Source: Panagrolaimus kolymaensis | Taxonomy: Eukaryota; Nematoda; Chromadorea; Rhabditida; Panagrolaimidae | Assembly: GCA_028622995.1 (NCBI GenBank) | Contig: JAJQJQ010000056.1 | Location: forward strand, 1,116,001 to 1,180,000 | Reading direction: 5' to 3' | DNA: 64,000 nucleotides | Shown: in pieces, positions 1 to 13,457 of the stretch | Layout: each line of letters opens with the position of its first letter | Numbering within the stretch: position 1 is the stretch's first letter | The notes under the pieces: model-generated | Seen by the model: only the letters and a program-made list of their open reading frames with translations | What the model was told of the DNA's origin: nothing | The model's database searches: none | Made by a program: the position numbers and the translations under genes

Positions 1-222
1 GAATAACGTGTTTTTTTATTTATTTTGGTGACATTCACATTTCATAATTCCCAAAAGAAAACGCAAAAAAGCAAAAAAAGCATGGCTAAAAACGAACGAA
101 CACATTGTAATTTAAAAAAATCTGGCATCTTATTTTTTATTTTGGTCGTCATAATTTTTTTTCTTTGATTTTGACACAACTGGAATGGAATGGAAAATAT
201 ATGATGTTCTTTTTTTTTTTAG

Positions 223-756
223 AATATAAAAAAGCTTTCATGTTTTTTGATGCAAATAATGATGGATATATTACGGTTGATGAATTGGAACGTGCAATGA
301 ATAAATGTGGCGTATATCCAACAAAATTAGAGCTTCGAGTTATTATGTCACAGGGTGATTTGGATCGTAAGAATTTGACCTTGAATTTTGCAAAGAAATC
401 AATCGAAAAAATGTTTTAGAAAATGGTGTCATAACTTTTGATGAATTTGTTCAACTCATGCGAACTCAAGATGCTTCGCCCCAAAAATACACCCACACCC
501 AACTTATGGAGCAATTTCGTTTATTTGATAAAGATAATGATGGATTTATTGAACGCAGTGAAATGATTGATTGCGTTAAAGAATTACGTCTTGGTCGATT
601 TTTTCCTATCCCTGTTATTGATCAGCTTTTTAGAGAAGCCGATGTAGATGGAGATGGAAAAATTAGTTTTCAAGGTAAGAACCAAACAATAAAAAGCTTC
701 CATGCATTTTATAAAAGACTTTTGGCTTTATAGAGTTTGCAACCGCAGTAAATTGA
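223..756 (+). CDS. Calmodulin-like protein with four EF-hands (5' end incomplete)
   Basis: Exons read as 223-366, 420-674 and 734-756; phases agree across both introns. The product has four canonical EF-hand loops in order: DANNDGYITVDE, DLDQNGVITFDE (formed across the first intron), DKDNDGFIERSE and DVDGDGKISFQE (last residue from the final exon). All have acidic positions 1, 3 and 12 and Gly at 6, so all four should bind Ca2+. The protein ends about six residues after the fourth loop, as calmodulin and troponin C-type proteins do. The first exon seen starts after a T-rich acceptor in phase 1, so the initiator exon lies upstream, perhaps outside the window. An AATAAA at 850-855 is a likely poly(A) signal. 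It is a divergent calmodulin-family sensor rather than calmodulin itself; the target is unknown. Confidence 0.88.
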
Positions 757-1044
757 AGCAGCTTACGAACGCCACTCAATACAAGCCATGACCTCACAAA
801 CGAAAAAAAAAAATGTATGTCACAGACAACAAAATATTTTTATTTAAATAATAAAGCATTTTTGGAATTTTAAAACAATATTTAACAATGTATAATAAAA
901 ATAATAAAAATAAGCGAGTTTTTTGTTTGAATTTTGTTTAAAGCAACAACATGGAAAAATAAAGCATTTGATTGAAAGAAATAAAGCACACAAGGAATGT
1001 GAAATTGAGATGCAGGCAGGAAAGAAATAGTTATATTTATTTTT

Positions 1045-1521
1045 TTAGCCAAATCTTGGCCTTGTAAAAGAATCCATTTGATTTAAAATATCGTTAAAAG
1101 GGAATTCATTGGAATGATGGCGACGATGATGGCGGCGGCTAAAAAAAGAAACAAATTTATATTTTTATATTTTTAAAGTTTGATTAAAATTTAAAAAAAA
1201 GAAAAGGTTTTGGACGAAAATATACTGTAGCTCTGTTGTTAATAATTAAATCTTAAATTATTTCCTAACAAATAAAAACAAAATAAAATATTTACCGTTT
1301 ATGCCTTTTTGTATTCGTATACGTCCTTCGCCAAGCTCTTAAAGTTTTAATATGAAACTTTGCAAGTGAACTGTCTTTGTGAACTCTATACCTAAAATCA
1401 AATTACTGTAACTTTTCACAAATGTAATAAATTAAACATACCTACGATGCCTGCATTCTATATTAGGTAATAATATTAATAAAATGAATAATAAAATAAA
1501 ATAAATTTTTAGTTTCGTCAT
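1045..1521 (-). CDS. RFamide (RPRF-NH2) neuropeptide precursor, NPF/FLP-33-like
   Basis: A three-exon gene too short for simple ORF calling: 1442-1521, 1296-1391 and 1045-1138 on the minus strand, phases 2/1 agreeing, 89 aa. It opens with a classical signal peptide (MTKLKIYF followed by an I/L-rich core, ending near NIEC). The middle is very basic with several RR/KR sites, including a KRRR run just before the last segment. It ends in SFTRPRFG followed directly by the stop, so processing after basic residues and amidation from the C-terminal Gly would give one peptide of about 20-24 residues ending in RPRF-amide. An RPRF-amide end is typical of invertebrate neuropeptide F (NPY-like) peptides; nematode FLP-33 ends in KPRF-amide with a similar length. 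The single-copy peptide at the extreme C-terminus supports a functional gene. Receptor and expression are not visible here. Confidence 0.8.
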
Positions 1522-3304
1522 CTAATAATATTTATAATATATAAAATTTTTAAGAAGAAGGTCAAATTCAAATCAGTCGTAAAAGATGAACTGATGTTTC
1601 TGTTTCTTTTCATTCGAATCAAATCGAAGAAATGAACTGAAGCAAATACAACGAACGAATAAGGAAAGCAGCAGCAAAAAGGAAGCAGCAGCTTTTAAAA
1701 AAAATATTTCGATAATTTTTTATATTTTTTGGGATGGGCTGTTTGTTGCTGTAACTGTGCAGAAAATTGAATTATCCCCAGGAGGTGTGGGCACAAGGGC
1801 GCAGTCGTCGTTGGTGAATCAGTTAGTCGTCAGCTGCGGTTACGATCGGTCGAAGGAGAAGAAGGAGGTAGGGGTTTTTTCAATTCAATTAAAAAAAAAG
1901 TTATCCACTTTTTATATGTAGTTCGTCGTTGCTTCAAGAATTTAAAAAAAAATGATGCAGACGGAAAAAAATGACTAATGGAATGAATCCTTTTTGTCGC
2001 GCAGAGGCAGATGTGAGCTGTTTTTGTTAATGAAATAATTCCAAAAAAGAAATTCGTCGATGTCGTCAGAGTCCGGTAGCCTCCTGCAAAAAAAAAAAGA
2101 TGAATGTTTTTAGTAACAAACTTTTTTTATATATAATTATGATGAAATTAGAGAGCTTTTTCACAGAAAAAAAAGGTTTACACCCAATATTTGTGAACTG
2201 ATTCATTTTTATTATTTAGCACGCTCGCTCACGTTATAAATCGCGCAGCAGCAAAAACTTTTTTTTGTTCTCTCTTTTTTACTTCTTTTTTTTGCATCTT
2301 CAAAGAAAGTTTGCTAAAGAGACAAATCAAAGAGAGATACATATTTTAAGGATGACCAATATATACTATTGGCGTCATTATTTTCTCTCGATGGAGGGTG
2401 ATTTTCGGTATCGGTAGTAGATAGGTGGGTTGATCGGTAAAAGAAAATAAATGAGTGATTCATTTTTATTTTATTTTATGAAACTTGAAGAACCACCAAA
2501 AACCAAAAATTCTTTTTAATATTTTTTTTGCAATTCATCCGTCTAATTTTGAAGGGCAAATCCTGTTCCGATGCATGAATTCATTCATTTTCGCGGTAAC
2601 GAATAACAGCAAAACTCTTTTTATTCAAAAAAAAGTGCAATTAAACCACCTAAATTTGGGGATGAGAAAGAACAATAATAAACAGGCTACCGTTGAATGA
2701 AAAGAATAGGAAGCGGCGTTCGTCATTTTTATTTTTGCGTAGAAAAAAGATAATGAAAAAAGAAGATAATAAAATCGACTGAATCTCCTCCATCTCCGTT
2801 AATCAAGTTGCAGTTTGCGTTTTGCAAATTTACTATCAATTTTTTTTTTTAAAACAATGGATTACTTTTTTATTTGGGAGTGGCTCACGTCTCTTTGTTA
2901 TATTAAAACTTTTAATTACCATGAAACTTTTTTTGGATTTAAAAAAGTTAAATTTTGCAAGCACTCAAAGCTCTGTTATTTCCCATAATTGCTAATCGCA
3001 ATTAGTAGCGATTACTATTTTACTAAATTAATTGTTTTCTTTTCCTTTTTTTTAGAATTAAAAGCAGTAGCAAAACGATAAAAGCTTTTAGTCTTACTTT
3101 TTTTTCTTTAATTTTTTAAGGAACAAATTAAAATCATTTCCGTTTCAAAATAATAAAACAAGTTTATAGGTACATTATATCGTAGCAGAAATAAAAAGTA
3201 AAAGTTGCAACAAAAAAAAAATCAAAAACATATGTCAAAAGCTTAAAATTAAAAAAATAAAGTGATGAAAGAAAAAATAACGTCTATTTTATGAGGAATA
3301 AAAA
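1522..3304. other. Noncoding: upstream of the neuropeptide gene
   Basis: This lies 5' of the neuropeptide precursor and 3' of the homeobox gene, both on the minus strand. I see no exon with a supported splice frame. A less AT-rich patch at about 1770-1870 contains an E-box (CAGCTG, near 1831) and TCGTC-rich sequence and is the best promoter candidate. The rest is A/T runs. Confidence 0.6.
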
Positions 3305-4717
<1,413 letters not shown>

Positions 4718-6410
4718 ATGATTCTTGGCTGTAGAAGAAGTTCCACCAAAATATGGATTTTTATTATTAATTCTTTTATTATTTTCGAATATGTTTTTAC
4801 TGCGGAATTTGGATGCTCCACTCCCATGACCGATGATTTTCGTAATTTTTCCTTGCAAATTCAATCACAATATCGTGAACGTCTGGCGAAGGGAAAAGCT
4901 CCAAATAAATCTGGATTTTTGCCAAGTGCTAAAAATTATTATAAACTTGTAAGTTTTTTTTATTACGACACAAATAATTAGGATAATTAGGCTTTTAAAA
5001 AAATACTTTCTCTATGATTGGAAATATATTACAAAATAAAAGAAGAAATTATGTTTGATTTAAAATTAAAAATTGATTTTAGCAATGGGATTGTGATCTT
5101 GAAGCTTCAGCTAATACTTGGTCATCCAATTGCCAATATGCATATTCCAATGTCGCCATCAATAAAGGCGCTGGCGAAATTGTTTATATGACATCAGCCA
5201 ATTCACAATTTGATGCAATGCAAAAAACTTTCACTAGATTGATGAATCTCGTCGTCACCAATGGCGTGGATGAAACTCTTTCATATAATTTGGCTAATGG
5301 AGATTGGAATAAATTTGTTGGTTCTAAACTTCTTTATGTTGGATGCGCTTCCACCTCGTGTTCAAATGGACAATATTTTACTGTATGCCATTATGATAAA
5401 CCGTAGGATTAAAATCTCGATTTTTTTTAATTTAAAGCAATTATTTTTAGAGTATACTCCAATGAAAAACTTTACACTGCTGGTGATAATTGCGTTGCTG
5501 ATGCAGATTGCAATGCCATTCTTAGATCCACGTGTAGTGATGGACTTTGCATTGCTCCACCAAAAGCTGATCAAACAATTAATACCATTTGTCCAACCAA
5601 TCCTGAAATGAATGATTATGCTCGTAAACAATATGTTGATTGGCATAATTATTATCGATCATTGGTTATTAAGGGTAATGAACCGGCAGGACCTGGTGGA
5701 ATTAGAAAAGCTCCAAAAGGTAAAAATATGTATAAAATCAAATACAGTTGTGAATTGGAATTAAACGCTCAAGCATGGGCTAGCAGTTGTCCATTCCCAG
5801 TTCATTCGCCTGCTTCATCTCGAACTGGATGGGGTGAAAATATGGCTTGGCTCCCAAAGGGAGGTCTTGGGCCAAAAGGAGATCTTGGAGCTGCTTGTGG
5901 AAAAGTAAGTTCCATTCTTAAATAGGAGGGTGTAAATATTTATGAATCTTTTAGTCCGTTCAACTTTACTACAGTGAATTGCTAGAATATGGTTTGGCTA
6001 ATTTAACCACTAATAAATTTACACATCCTGCTGATATGAGTTCAGGGCATTACTCTCAAATGGTTTGGGGAAAAACTTATGAAGTTGGATGCGGAGCTAA
6101 ACTATGTTCTGATAATTATTTACATCTTGTTTGTCAATACAATGTTGCGTAAGTGTTTTTTTTTTCAATTTTTTGAATAAAAACAATGGACAAATAATTT
6201 AGTGGAAATTACATTAATCAAGTTGTTTATGATGTTGAATTACTCGGTACTGGCGGATGTAAAACTGATTCAGATTGTACTACACAACCTGGCGATACTT
6301 GTTCAAAATCTGATGGCCTCTGTGTTAGAGCGAGTCAAACGAAACAACAACTACTTTGGTATTTAATGAAAATTTTCGAGTATTTAAAGAATATTTTCAA
6401 CAAAAAATAA
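4718..6410 (+). CDS. Secreted double-CAP (SCP/TAPS, VAL/ASP-type) protein
   Basis: Five exons, 4718-4948, 5083-5402, 5451-5904, 5955-6148 and 6203-6410, all phases consistent, 468 aa. An N-terminal hydrophobic segment is a signal peptide. There are two CAP domains, about residues 40-190 and 240-400, each followed by a short Cys-rich module of the same pattern (CVADADC...CSDGLC and CKTDSDC...CSKSDGLC), so the unit has been duplicated as a whole. Domain 2 keeps the CAP cavity residues: His in PVHS, Glu in WGENM, Glu in YYSELL and His in SGHYSQMVWG. Domain 1 has lost both His residues (AYSN and NGDWNKF in their places) and is probably a non-catalytic or ligand-binding copy. Double-domain CAP proteins are common secreted nematode proteins; no specific partner can be inferred. 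Poly(A) signal AATAAA at 6467-6472. Confidence 0.93.
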
Positions 6411-6726
6411 TTTTTTCTGATAAGAATAATGTTACAATTGAATTTTAACAAATTCTTTAAAAGTAAAATAAAGGCTTTTAAAACATTTTATAGTTTAGAT
6501 TTTTTTATTTGTGTTTAAACTTTAAAGTAAAAAAAGTTCAATAAAAAAAAACATTTATTTATTTTACATATATCTCTTATTATTTAACTACTCTAATAAT
6601 TAAATCTAATATTATATCTATTTAAATTAACAATTTATAAATTATCTTTGGCACTTATTTACAATACTATTAAATGATTCCAAATGACTATATACATTTT
6701 GGTTGTAGGCAGGATAGGTGGCAGGG
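6411..6726. other. Noncoding: convergent 3' ends
   Basis: 3' flanks of the CAP gene (plus) and the caspase gene (minus) meet here. AT-rich, with AATAAA near 6467. No coding signal. Confidence 0.7.
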
Positions 6727-7571
6727 CTATGCTCCAGATAAAGGGGTTTGTAATTCAGGAACTTGAACATGTCCAAAGGTAAGAACTTTTTGTAGCTTTT
6801 TACTTATCTAAAAATGAATTATTAATTCTATTGCAATTTTTGGTTTAAACTTACTTTCATGAAGAAATCATGGAAATTATCAATTTGACCATTCATATCG
6901 CTATGAACTTGAGCCATGGCTTGAAAAAAATAACTTCCATTTTCTTTGTTTCGGTATGATTTGCATCCCGGTTGGGAAGCATTTACAATTGTTACATCAG
7001 GAATGGATGAGCGAGGGATGTCATCATAGGGGACAACTTTCATTCCGTGTAAGGCTAAAGTTTAATACATATGTAATTGTTAGGCATGAAACAAAAAATA
7101 AAAAACGAAAAGCTTACGTCCACGGCAAGTTTGAAAAACACACGTTATTTTCTTGTTTCTAGTATGTAGAGCTTCTTTTATAATTTCCATCACCTCTGAT
7201 AGTTTAACCCTTTTTCCATCATGGGCAAATATTGATTCTTCTTTGGCTCCATGAGCACCTAAAATTATAAACATACTTTCGAATCGTTTGTGTTTGCTGC
7301 TAGTCAAAAATCTTTTGATCACACTCTTGATTTTCTAAAATTAAAAAATATTATTTTATATTATTTAAAACTTTTAAGTGTATAAGCTTACCTTTGCTTT
7401 TAAATTAATAAACGATTTAAAGCGATGTCCTGTGAAAACTTGTCGTAATAAATTATCATCTTCACGGGCACCTTCCCGAATTTTGGATTTCTTTTTAAAA
7501 TTGGTGATAATGATATTAATAAACAACACAGCTATGTTGTTATTATCTTTTTCTAAATTCGGATTAGCCAT
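6727..7571 (-). CDS. Caspase (peptidase C14), short form without prodomain
   Basis: Four exons, 7392-7571, 7118-7334, 6855-7054 and 6727-6807, phases consistent, 225 aa. Visible caspase signatures: catalytic His in ILGAHGAKE, catalytic Cys in FQTCRG (canonical QACRG with Ala to Thr), and the small-subunit motif SYRNKENGSYFFQA, which supplies the S1-pocket Arg. The N-terminus starts directly at the first strand of the large subunit (IAVLFINI), followed by REGAREDDNLLRQVF, so there is no CARD or death-effector prodomain. At 225 aa this is close to the bare catalytic core, and the segment between QTCRG and the small subunit is very short. It could be an effector-type caspase or a caspase-like regulator; both catalytic residues are present, so activity is plausible. 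Confidence 0.9.
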
Positions 7572-9462
7572 TCGTTTTTTTACACCTATATTGTATATTC
7601 TTCTTTTTTTCGAAACAGCTAACTAATAACCTAACACTAAAGGGCCAAAAAACGATTTTTTTGGATTTGTTGATTAATTTTTGTTGGGGTAGGATGCTAA
7701 TTGAATATGTGTGATGACTCACAATATTTCTCAAAATCACTTACTTGTAGTATAGCTAAAATAGTAAAATAAAATTTAAAAAAGTATTACACGCGATAAA
7801 ACGCGTCAAAATTGTTACAAAAAACGCCTCTTTGCCCCATCCGCTATTTATTCAAAGCACAAATAAAAATACAATCAAAGCAAGAAATTCAGGCAAAATT
7901 AAATAAAAAATTAAGTCAATATTGTTTATCTAAATACAAAAACTTTTATATATATTTTTTTGAAAGAATGGTTACTGATGCTAAATTTCGTTGAAGTCAC
8001 GTCTTCCTTTCTGAAGGTATTCTTTGTATCAAAGTTGCTTTAAGGTAATTTCATAAGCTTGATGATGTGGTTGTTATTGAATTTTCATACTTTCTTTTTT
8101 ATAAAAGTTTTGAATTTTAGTGTCAAAATGTAAATTAAAAAGCGGTCATCAAACTTTTTACTTGCTGGAAATGGGGTTTTTTTATATGATGTTTTCGATT
8201 TGCTTGCATACTTTATATTCTTTCATTCTTTTGGTTTTGTGCCAAGAGTATTTGAAAATCTTTTTTCTTTGAGGCTCGTGCTCTCCGGGATTTTAATGAT
8301 GCTTAGTCTTTTGGTTCTCCAATTTCCAGGTAAAGTGAAATACGGGTTTGTTGTGAAACGAAAGTTTCATGTTAAACAGGGACCCACCATTATTGGTAAA
8401 GAAAAACATTTGTGCTACTTCATTTCTTCTAAGCGCTTATATTTATATTCAAAGCATCTTCTTTTTGTGCTGCCGTATCATGCATATATTTCATATTAAT
8501 AGAATCGCGTTGGAGATTATTGGATGCTATCAACCAATGGATTTAGAGATTATCGATTTGTAAGTGGATGGGATGATTCATTTTGGCGCTAATAATTTGG
8601 AAAATTAATAAAATCGGCAAATTCCATTTCATGTTAACGCGGTTTTAGATTGATGATGAAATCGAGTAAGCAAAAAAAAACTTGGCGGTTAAAGCACATC
8701 GCCAAATAAAAACGAAATAATAAAAATGAAAAAATAAAGCGTACTCATAAATAAAATAATTTTCATCAAAAAATTTACCAATGCGGGATTAACCGTTCCA
8801 CCAATCAATAACCGGTTTAACAAGAAAATAATCAATAAACAAAAAAGTTATTACCAAAAAATTAAATAAGGGCAGCTCATCGCGAAATAAACCAAACCAT
8901 TCAGGCGTCCCGGATGAAAAAAGAACGACAACCAAAATTTGATCCAAATTTATAGCCTTTGTTTGACTCGCATTAGATGGATGTAAAATAAGGATCAGAC
9001 AGTAAAAGAGATACTCTCTCGCAATGGCGTTTTATTAAAATTAATAAAAATTAGAAAAACATCTCCCGATGTTAGAAAATGACGGAGAAATATAGTTATA
9101 AACTGTAAATTACTCAATTAAAGCCCAATATGTTTTGAAAATATGAATAATATGATAACAATGATAATAACAAGTCGAGCATTAAACCAATCTTCCTTGG
9201 CAAAATGCCAAAATTTTAAACTGTATTTAACCTTTAATTAATTTTTGTAATTTATTCCGCTATAAATTGTCAAAAAAAGTTATTTATTATTATTTTTGTT
9301 TCCTTCATTTAACATGCTAAAAGTGATGATGTAATTTTCAACGTTGATTATTTTTGTTTAAAAATGTCTACAGCAAATGGTTGTCATGACAGCAATAGTT
9401 TTTATATGGCAATATTGGTTTGAAAAGCCACCTTGGCTTCAAATGTGGGATTTATTTTTAAA
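7572..9462. other. Noncoding: promoter region between caspase and dynein-2 LIC
   Basis: Divergent genes flank it (caspase on minus, dynein-2 light intermediate chain on plus). A hydrophobic open frame at about 8200-8499 has no family signature and no convincing splice sites. An ATG at 9364 opens a 19-codon frame that stops before the real start; it could be an upstream ORF in the dynein mRNA leader. Confidence 0.5.
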
Positions 9463-10745
9463 ATGCCAGACATATTCGAACTTGCTTTCCAAAAGTTACA
9501 AGAAAAAGAATCTCATTCACTCAACTTTGATAATGTTGATGATGGTAAGTATTTGTCAAAGGCGCATTCAAATCTTTCTATTAGCTTTCAAATGTGTTGT
9601 AAAATTGGTTGTTTTTAGCACCTTCAAACAATTCTAATGCACTCGAATCAGTCATTATTGTCTGTGGAAGCTCGAATTGTGGAAAAACAAGCTTAATTCA
9701 AAGATTCATGGAAACTTCACAAGAAGATTCCAAAACTTTTGCTTTGGAATACAAATATGTCACAAGAATGCGAAATAATGTAATTTTCCATTCTTTTTGT
9801 TTTACATATATAAATTTTTTTATTTTAGATGAAAGAAGTTTCATCCATTTGGGAATTAGGTGGTGGATCAAAGATGTCAAGCTTAATTTCAACTCCATTA
9901 TCCATTGACACCATCGAACACACATCTCTCGTGGTATTTCTGGATTTAACAAATCCATCGCAAATCCCAGAAACTGTATTTAGCTTAATGCATCATGTTG
10001 TTGAGAAAACTGCTGCCATTTTAAAAACAATTAACAACTCAGATCCAGGAAGATATGATAAACTTGAAAAAGGTGTAAATAAATTTAAGGGTCACAAAGA
10101 TGCTGGAATTATGAATGTTTTGCCTTTCCCTGTAACTTTTGTTGCAGCTCGATATGATCAATTTCAAAATATGGAATCAGAAAAGAAAAAGTTAATATAT
10201 AAATTTATTCGATATGTGGCACATATCAATGGAGCAAGCATTATGGTAATTTTTCAATAAAACATTCTTAAAATTTAAAAATTTGTAATTTTAGACAATT
10301 TCCACCACAGCCGAAAGTTTAGTATCGAAATGCAAATCTCTCCTTTCTTTTTATGCATTCAGAGAATCCAAGCCAGCAATTCAACAAAATATTGACATTA
10401 TTAAACCTTTGTACATGAATGCTGGAAGTGATAGCATTGAAAGCATTGGCCATATTACTGGAGCTGGTATTCCACCAAGCAATTATAAAAGTGCCATGAA
10501 TGAATGGAAAGAAGCTTTTCAAGAAAATTTTCCTATTGAAGTTAGTCAATTTTTTAATAAAGTTTTTGGCGTTTAAAACTATTCTTTAGGATGATAACAA
10601 AAAGCAATCTTCAAGCGATATTGTTGGAGACAAAAAATTTGCTGAATATGAAATTGATTTAGCTGTGGAAGAAAAGCGAAGAGAATTAGAAATGTTTATT
10701 CGAGAAAAGAAAAATAGGAAAGCTTTGGCTGAAAAAACGAAATAA
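9463..10745 (+). CDS. DYNC2LI1: Cytoplasmic dynein 2 light intermediate chain (XBX-1/D2LIC)
   Basis: Five exons, 9463-9544, 9619-9779, 9829-10245, 10295-10540 and 10590-10745, phases consistent, 353 aa, the usual D2LIC length. It has a Ras-like fold with P-loop GSSNCGKT (residues 44-51), a WELGGGSK segment in place of the usual G3 motif, FLDLTNP, and TFVAARYDQF as the NKxD-equivalent strand. The C-terminus is a charged helix (EEKRRELEMFIREKKNRK), typical of the family. Family role: subunit of the dynein-2 motor for retrograde intraflagellar transport, so in a nematode it should act in ciliated sensory neurons. The ATG at 9463 was chosen because it starts MPDIFELAF in frame with exon 2. X-box promoter elements would be expected upstream but were not searched for systematically. 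Confidence 0.93.
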
Positions 10746-12420
10746 CAATGCACCAAATTTTTATTCTCATTTTTGACTTTTCATAATTATAAGATTTTTT
10801 TAAGAGTTAAAAAATTACTTTCGTACTAATATCATATTTTTTGATACTTTGTAACAAAAAAAAAATTGTTTTTTTTAATTTTACACTTTACTTGTTAAAA
10901 AATAAAAATACAACATACTTAAAAAAAGTACAATATCAAATTGCAAATTCTTAACTTAAAAAAGCAGGAATTAAAAAAAACTACTATACTAAAAATGACT
11001 AACATAATCATACTTTTGGGTAACATTAAACTCAACCTTGTCACTTTTTTTTAGAAATTACAATTTTTTGTTGTTGGGGATTTGTTTTTCGCAACCACCT
11101 CCTTCAGCTGGCTTTTTTATTTGTATTTCAAGGAAGCAAGCGATAGACATAACAACAAGGATGGGATAATTTTCTTTTCTGTCGATGAACGTATAAAAAT
11201 AGAAAACAAAAAGAAAAAAAGTCGTCGTTAAAAATCCAAGAAAAAAAAACTTTATTTTTGCGATCAACTCAATCATCAAACAAGCAAGCAAGCGACGGCG
11301 GCAAATGTATTTTTGTTTCGTCGTCTTCTTTCGGCTTGTCGTGTTTCATAAAAGACAAAAAAAATGAGAGTGATATTTTTCAAATCAAAAAGGCTTATGA
11401 GCTAACTTTGATTGACTGACTCTGATGGACCAATTGGTCAAAAAGGTAGAGGAGGAAAAGAGGAAGCAGTTGATATTGAACAGACTGACCAACATGTGTT
11501 TTTACGTTTCAATTTAAAAAAATTATAATATTTTTGTTTTGTGTCTAAAATTACTTTTATTTTTATAAATTTCATTTTATTTTATTTTCTTGATCCTTTT
11601 GATTCGCATTTTTTAAGCTTAGAAAATTATATTAAATTAGAATAGGAAGTCTCAAATTTTAGAATATCCTAGCATGCATTATTTGCTTGTTTTGTTTTCT
11701 TCCAGCCCCTCAAGTAATAACTGTTCCAAGTATATTTGAGTTTAATCCTTGAAAAAAAAAGCTTATGTCATTCTTATCTTTTCGTTTTTTGCTTCCCATA
11801 AGTATAAGCTAGTTTTTTCTTTTGAGGTTTATGAATGTAAAATCTCGACTGAATACTCACTCATATTAAACTTTTTTTTCGTATTCATTCAAGTAATAGT
11901 TTTTCTTTTCCTCATTACTTTTGGATATTTGTTTGTTGTAGCAACGAGAACACTTTTATTACAGCATCGAACATTAAAAAAAACGTTCTTACTTTTCTGC
12001 TTCCAAAAGTTAATTGCCTTAAATAAAACCACAAAATATACTTTCATTTTTTATACTCTGTTTTCCAGCTGTTAAAAAAAGAAGATTAAACCAGAAAAAT
12101 GCCAGCAGCTTTTTTTTATCCTTTGATTTTGACCTTTTCTTACTAATTAAATCCTGCAAACTTTTCATCTTATTTTTTTATTTGATTATTTGGTTTTTGA
12201 CGACTTTCATTGACTTTTGTAAACTTTTCGTCGTCCATCAATATTATTGTCTGATTTTTTAGACCAACTTCGAGAAAGAAAAGTTTTGACTCTGTTTTTT
12301 TTAAGAGAAAAAAAAACACAAAATATTGTTTTTTTTTCTTCATTGATCCACAACTAACTGTTATTTTTTCTGCTTTCTTTATTGTAAAAAAACCTTTAGC
12401 TTTAGCTTATTTACGAAAGG
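10746..12420. other. Noncoding spacer with AT-rich open frames
   Basis: Between two plus-strand genes. It begins with the dynein-2 3' UTR. Open frames at about 11058-11291 (minus) and 11749-12075 (plus) are Phe/Leu/Lys-rich translations of AT-rich DNA with no motif or splice support. Pyrimidine-rich sequence before 12421 would suit a leader or intron upstream of the next gene. Confidence 0.55.
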
Positions 12421-13457
12421 ATGTCAACGCATCCCTCTTCTCGAGTTAATGTTGGTAGCTGCTGTATGCATGGAGTCCTTCAACGTGCTAATACAATCAA
12501 TGAGGCGGAACTTTCGCGACGACGCTCAAGTTGTACAAGTATTGGATCAATGAGTGAGCAACAGGTTGTCATCGTTGGTGCTGAAGGCGAAGAATTATTG
12601 CCTTCAAATAAATGCGATTTAAATAATAATAATAATCTCATGAAAAGGTAATTAATAATTTTGGGTTTGGTGGATTTCAAGGACAAAAGTTAAAAAGAGG
12701 CTTTTTTTTAGCACAACTTCATTCGATGATTCCCCACTCGATGATATTAAAGTATTTCCTAAATCGTTTGCATGGGATTGGCCTTTCTGTGATGATGGTA
12801 ATATTGTTTCAAAAAAGATACTTTTTTATTTATTATTTTTGGTTATAGGAATTGCTAGAGGTGTTTACACCGAAGAAAAATTTCTTGTCTGCCTCCCATT
12901 CAACAGTGGCGGCACAGGTGAAAAAAATGGATCAGTAAGTTATTTACTTTTCTTTTCTTCTTTTCTTGCTTCTCAGGATTTAGAGTTTTTTTCTTTAACC
13001 TACGCAGAAAATATATGAATGAAAATGATTTATATCTTAGACAAAAAAATTTGAAAAAATATCTGAATCCAATTTCTCCTGGACGATTGGTCTTTCAAAC
13101 AACAGCAATGAGTTTGGCGGTACAACTTTCTGGAGAATGGAACTTGAAATTATAAGAAATTTAAACATGCTTGCTCTTATCGTTTCAAGGTAAATAATTT
13201 ATTTCTTAACCTACTCAAAAAAAGCTTCCACGTAAATATTTATCTTCTCCCATTTTTTTAGAGATATTTCACGTTATGAAAGTGGTCCAAAGCGGTTAAA
13301 GCGAGTTCGAAAAGTTTATCGGTTGCCTACAATTTACGATATTCGTACTATTAGAACTACAAGCTATGATTGGGCTATCGTAATTGAAGCTTCTCGACGC
13401 CGTGATGTTCGAACTAATCGCCCCATGCGTCTTAAACGTTCTGACACTCTTGCATAA
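12421..13457 (+). CDS. HSP20/alpha-crystallin-like protein, N-terminally extended
   Basis: Five exons, 12421-12647, 12712-12797, 12849-12934, 13041-13189 and 13262-13457, phases consistent, 247 aa. The last exon reads VRKVYRLPTIYDIRTIRTT...YDWAIVIEAS, which matches the late strands of an alpha-crystallin domain (xYxLP...v...G.L.IEA), and exon 2-3 gives FAWDWPFCDDG...EEKFLVCLPF, matching the first strand (W.WP...KFEV.L). The segment between them is longer than normal, holding an FSWTIGLSNNSNEFGGT stretch, and an unconserved tail of about 75 residues (Ser/Arg-rich) precedes the domain. If correct it is a divergent small heat-shock-like chaperone. The assignment rests on pattern only; the missing Gly in the usual A-x-x-x-n-G-V-L motif (here Trp) is atypical. 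Confidence 0.6.

Noticed and set aside
8200..8563. Hydrophobic open frames upstream of the dynein-2 LIC gene
   Set aside because: Overlapping frames with Phe/Leu/Lys composition, no motif, no splice partners; most likely AT-driven.
11749..12075. 108-codon open frame that looks membrane-spanning
   Set aside because: Phe/Leu-rich because of T-rich DNA; no signal-peptide-plus-loop pattern, no conserved residues and no exon neighbours.
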